Shown: positions 24,506 through 27,560 of the stretch, one piece after another
Layout: every line of letters starts with the position of its first letter
How positions within the stretch are numbered: position 1 is the first letter of the stretch
DNA from: an uncultured Bacilli bacterium
GTDB taxonomy: Bacteria > Bacillota_I > Bacilli_A > RF39 > UBA660
Direction of reading: 5' to 3'
Length of the DNA: 27,560 bases
Assembly (NCBI GenBank): GCA_944331725.1
Contig: CALVJE010000117.1
Location: 1 to 27,560, forward strand
The notes under the pieces: model-generated
Database searches by the model: none
What the model was told of the DNA's origin: nothing
What the model saw: the letters and a program-made list of their open reading frames with translations, nothing else
Translations under genes and position numbers: made by a program

Positions 24506-27054
24506 ATGAAAGCAATAAATTTAAAGACGGAGCATCTGGTAAATCCGATAGGCATCGACATAAAAAATCCCCGCCTTATGTGGAACTGCGAGGGCGGGAA
24601 AAAGCAGACGGCATACCGCATTATAGCTGTGTCGGACGGTAAAACAGTGTGGGACAGCGGAAAAGTGATGTCATCCTCAATGCGCGCCGAATATCCCCAG
24701 CCGCCTAAATCGCGGCAGAAGGTGGAGTGGAGCGTAACCCTCTGGGACGAAAATGACAAAGAGGGGGAGAGCGCCTCGGCAGCGTTTGAATACGGGCTTT
24801 TAAATGCGTCCGACTGGCAGGCCGGATGGATAAGCGGAAATTACAGGGTCAATAAAAGGAGGCGCTACCCCGTCGACTGTTTCAAAAAAGATTTTACCGC
24901 CATCGGTGTTGTAAAGGCGCGGCTGTACGTCACCGCCTGCGGGCTTTATGAAGTGAAGATAAACGGCGGGCGCGCGGGCAACTTTGTGCTCGCTCCCGGC
25001 CATACCGACTACACAAAGCGCATACAGTACCAGACCTACGACGTAACCGAACTTATAAAGAGCGGCGCAAATACAATCACCGCAGAGCTCGCTGACGGCT
25101 GGTACCGCGGCAGTTGCGGCGCGTGGGGCTTAAAAAATCAGTACGGCACGCAGACAAAACTTTTGGCTCAACTTGAACTCACCGACGGCAGCGGCAAAAT
25201 CTCGCGCATAGTTACGGATGAAAGCTGGAGATGGTCGGACAACGGCCCCATCACCTTTGCCGACAACAAGGACGGCGAAATTGTGGACGCGCGCAAAAAG
25301 CCCACATATTCGGGCAACGCAAAAATTGCAAAGTGCAAAGTCGTTCCCTCCGCCTCAAACAACGTTGCACTCACCGAGCACGAAAGGTTTTCAAATCCCA
25401 AACTTATAGTCACCCCCAAGGGCGCTAAGGTGCTTGATTTTGGCCAAAACATAGCGGGATATGTGGCGTTTTCCGTAAATGCAAGGGCTGGGCAAAGGCT
25501 GGTTTTGCGCTTCGGCGAAATGTTCGACGGTGAAGGCGAATTCACGCAGAAGAACATTCAATGCGCCACCAAAAAGCGCGCCACGCCGTTGCAGAAGATA
25601 GAGTACACCTGCAAAGGCGGCGTAAATACATACAAGACAAAGTTCGCCATATTCGGCTTCCAGTATATGCTCGTCGAGGGCGACGCGGAGTGGAAAGCGG
25701 ACGACTTTACGGCCGTCGCCGTGTATTCGGATATGCAGCCGACGCTCTCGTTCGACTGTTCGCACAATCTTATAAACAAGTTTGTGCAGAACACTATGTG
25801 GTCGGCAAAGAACAACCACGCCGACGTTCCCACCGACTGCCCCACGCGCGAGCGCCACGGCTGGACGGGCGACGCGCAGATATTTGTGAACACCGCAAGC
25901 TATCTGTTCGACTACGACTCATTCGCCCGCAAGTATATCGCGGATATGTGCGACGGCCAGCATAAAAACGGCTGTTTCAGGCAGATAACTCCGCGCGGCG
26001 GCATTGATTTTTACATGAATACGATGGACGGTTCTGCAGGCTGGTCGGACGCGGGCGTGCTCATTCCTTACAGGCTGTGGAAACAGTACGGCGACAAGCG
26101 CATAATTTCTCAAAATTACGCCGCGATGAAAAAATATGCCATGTTCAAAATAAAGACTTTGGGCAAGTGGTATTTGACGGCGCTTCCCACGGGCGTGGGG
26201 CTGAAATATAGAAATATATCTCCAATTACGGCCAGTCATACGGCGAGTGGGCGGAGCCCGTAGACGTCAACGCCTTCCGCATATCCGACTTTGTATGCCC
26301 CCACCCCGAAGAGACCACGGCATATGTCGTATATATGCTCGAACACATGGCTGAGATTGCTGCGGAGCTCGGCAAAAAGGATGACGAAAAATTATATAAA
26401 AAATATGCCGACAGGGCGCGCACGGGCTACCGCAGACTCGTTCAGACCAAAAAGTATTCATACGATACCGACCGCCAGGCAAAGCTGGTGCGACCGCTGT
26501 ATATGAACCTTCTTACGGGCGAACAGCGTGAGTTTGCCCAAAAGCGGCTCCTTAAAGCGCTGGATAATTACGGCTGGCGCCTAGGCACGGGATTTTTGTC
26601 TACTCCGTTTATTTTGTACGTGCTTGCCGATATGAACATAGAGTACGCCTACCGCCTGCTTGAAAACGAAGAGATGCCCGGCTGGCTGTTCATGCCCAAG
26701 ATGGGCGCGAATACCATATGGGAGAGCTGGGAAGGCACCAAGGCGCAGGGCGGCGTGGCTTCGCTCAACCATTATTCCAAGGGCGCGGTGTGCGAATGGC
26801 TCTTCGGCGAAATGTGCGGCATAAACGTAGACGGCGAAAACAAGTTCCGCATCGCCCCCAAACCCGGCGGCAGATTGACTTATGCAAGGGCGGAGTACCA
26901 AAGCGTATATGGAAAGGTGGCTTGCGGCTGGCAAAAGACGGAAAAGGGCTGCACATATGCCGTCACTATTCCCTCAAACTGCAAAGCGGAAATATTGCTT
27001 CCGAACGGCGAGAGCCACTCTGTAGAAGCAGGCAAATATACATATTCAATATAA
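24506..27054 (+). pseudogene. GH78 alpha-L-rhamnosidase, split by a one-base frameshift
   Basis: The ATG at 24506 follows AAGAGGA. The first frame has the N-terminal beta domains (NPRLMWNCEG, then WQAGWISG, YVTACGLYEVKINGG, LADGWYRGSCGAWG) and the start of the (alpha/alpha)6 barrel with DCPTRERHGWTGDAQIF. This matches the catalytic D567, E572 and D579 spacing of Bacillus RhaB. At about 26211-26217 homology jumps to another frame and continues YISNYGQSYGEWAEP and then TIWESWEG (site of the E841 equivalent), ending at 27054. One extra base near AGAAATATATC would restore a continuous reading, so a single base appears deleted. As read, the first product ends at 26263 without the C-terminal barrel part. 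It would remove terminal rhamnose from plant glycosides. Single-base error is possible. Confidence 0.85.
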
Positions 27055-27156
27055 TTTATTCGGCATATCATTTTCCTCTGTATCGTAAGGCATGCAGCGC
27101 TGAATGGCAATGCGTGCCGAACGTGGGGAGAGCGGCTTAGTTAAGGAGGTATAAAA
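27055..27156. other. Short spacer before the epimerase gene
   Basis: No gene is seen. GGCATGC near 27090 can pair with GCGTGCC near 27111 (one G-U pair) without a T tract, a weak hairpin. TAAGGAGGT at 27142-27150 is the ribosome binding site of the next gene. Confidence 0.4.
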
Positions 27157-27560
27157 ATGAAGGTGTTTATGATTGGCGGCACCGGGCTTTTGGGCAGCGA
27201 AGCCGCAAAGGAACTCATAGCAAGGGGACATGAGTTGACGAGTATAGCGCTCCCGCCTCTTCCGCAGGGCGCCGTTCTGCCGCCCGAAATGAAGATTGAA
27301 TACGGCAACTATTTGGAGATGACCGACGACGAAATAAGGGCGCACTTCAAGGGGTGTGAAGGCTTCATATTCGCCGCGGGTGTAGACGAGCGCGTGGAAG
27401 GACCCGCTCCCATATACAATCTCTACAAAAAATACAATATCGATCCCGTAAAGCGGCTTTTAAGGCTTGCCAAGGAGTGCGGCGTAAAGCACTCCGTCAT
27501 TCTCGGTTCGTATTTTTCGTACTTTGCAAAGACGCATCCCGAATGGAAGCTGACGAAGTA
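27157..27560 (+). CDS. NAD-dependent epimerase/dehydratase-like protein (3' end outside window)
   Basis: The ATG at 27157 lies six bases after a perfect AAGGAGGT site. The N-terminus MKVFMIGGTGLLGSEAAKEL is the dinucleotide-binding Rossmann motif G-G-T-G-x-L-G of the short-chain dehydrogenase/epimerase superfamily. FIFAAGVDERV follows at the end of the fourth strand, then VKRLLRLAKECGVKHSVIL, as in extended SDR epimerases. The frame is open to the last base (134 codons). The catalytic S/Y-x-x-x-K part is beyond or at the window edge (SYFSYFAK may be the serine strand). It could act on a sugar released by the preceding hydrolases. Confidence 0.8.
   Translation, partial: MKVFMIGGTGLLGSEAAKELIARGHELTSIALPPLPQGAVLPPEMKIEYGNYLEMTDDEIRAHFKGCEGFIFAAGVDERVEGPAPIYNLYKKYNIDPVKRLLRLAKECGVKHSVILGSYFSYFAKTHPEWKLTK

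Overview
The window looks like chromosomal DNA of a Clostridia-type (Bacillota) bacterium, probably an uncultured gut or rumen lineage. The basis is strong AGGAGG-type ribosome binding sites, TTGACA/TATAAT promoters, a clostridial-type 5S rRNA core, a GPH sugar symporter, circularly permuted GH3 enzymes and AraC-family local regulators. No organism name can be read from the sequence.

Region 1 (1-3850) is an accessory, decaying patch. It starts with the C-terminal end of an Rhs-repeat protein whose hydrophobic tip follows the DPTG hallmark. A small membrane protein (possible immunity protein) comes next, then a second similar membrane protein with its own perfect-consensus promoter, then a broken rhs core fragment. 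Perfect hairpins separate these pieces. After them come an orphan 5S rRNA gene interrupted by a 52-nt hairpin-forming insertion, a fragment of a Mob/Pre-like relaxase on the minus strand, and the C-terminal third of a galactokinase.

Region 2 (3850-10780) is a pentose operon, most likely for L-arabinose. A PocR-AraC regulator is followed by a transketolase with a large internal deletion, a FucI-family isomerase, an FGGY kinase, AraD 4-epimerase and aldose 1-epimerase, with overlapping or nearly touching genes. The predicted flow is L-arabinose to L-ribulose to L-ribulose-5-P to D-xylulose-5-P.

Region 3 (10780-14030) is mostly remnants and non-coding DNA. It holds a 33-bp-period repeat array and promoter before a truncated AAA ATPase, a membrane-protein tail, and a permuted GH3 with a frameshifted N-terminus and no catalytic barrel. 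Beyond these lies about 1.1 kb with no recognisable gene. That stretch carries a consensus minus-strand promoter, dense nested inverted repeats and a minus-strand rho-independent terminator. It is a candidate long structured non-coding RNA or mobile-element relic and is the main unexplained feature. It shares a hairpin element with the relaxase-fragment locus at 3.4 kb.

Region 4 (14030-27560) is a plant-glycoside utilisation locus. A divergent AraC regulator faces a conventional GH3, a GPH symporter with a 166-residue charged tail, a permuted GH3, a CE4 polysaccharide deacetylase, a GNAT acetyltransferase, an HSL-family esterase, a GH78 alpha-L-rhamnosidase split by a one-base frameshift, and the start of an NAD-dependent epimerase. 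The symporter would import glycosides or oligosaccharides, which the GH3 and GH78 enzymes and the esterases would dismantle. Most enzymes lack obvious signal peptides, so cleavage is probably intracellular.

The number of broken genes in one window (rhs, mob, galK, tkt, AAA ATPase, membrane tail, GH3, GH78) is striking. It may mean real decay, population variants collapsed in an assembly, or sequence error.
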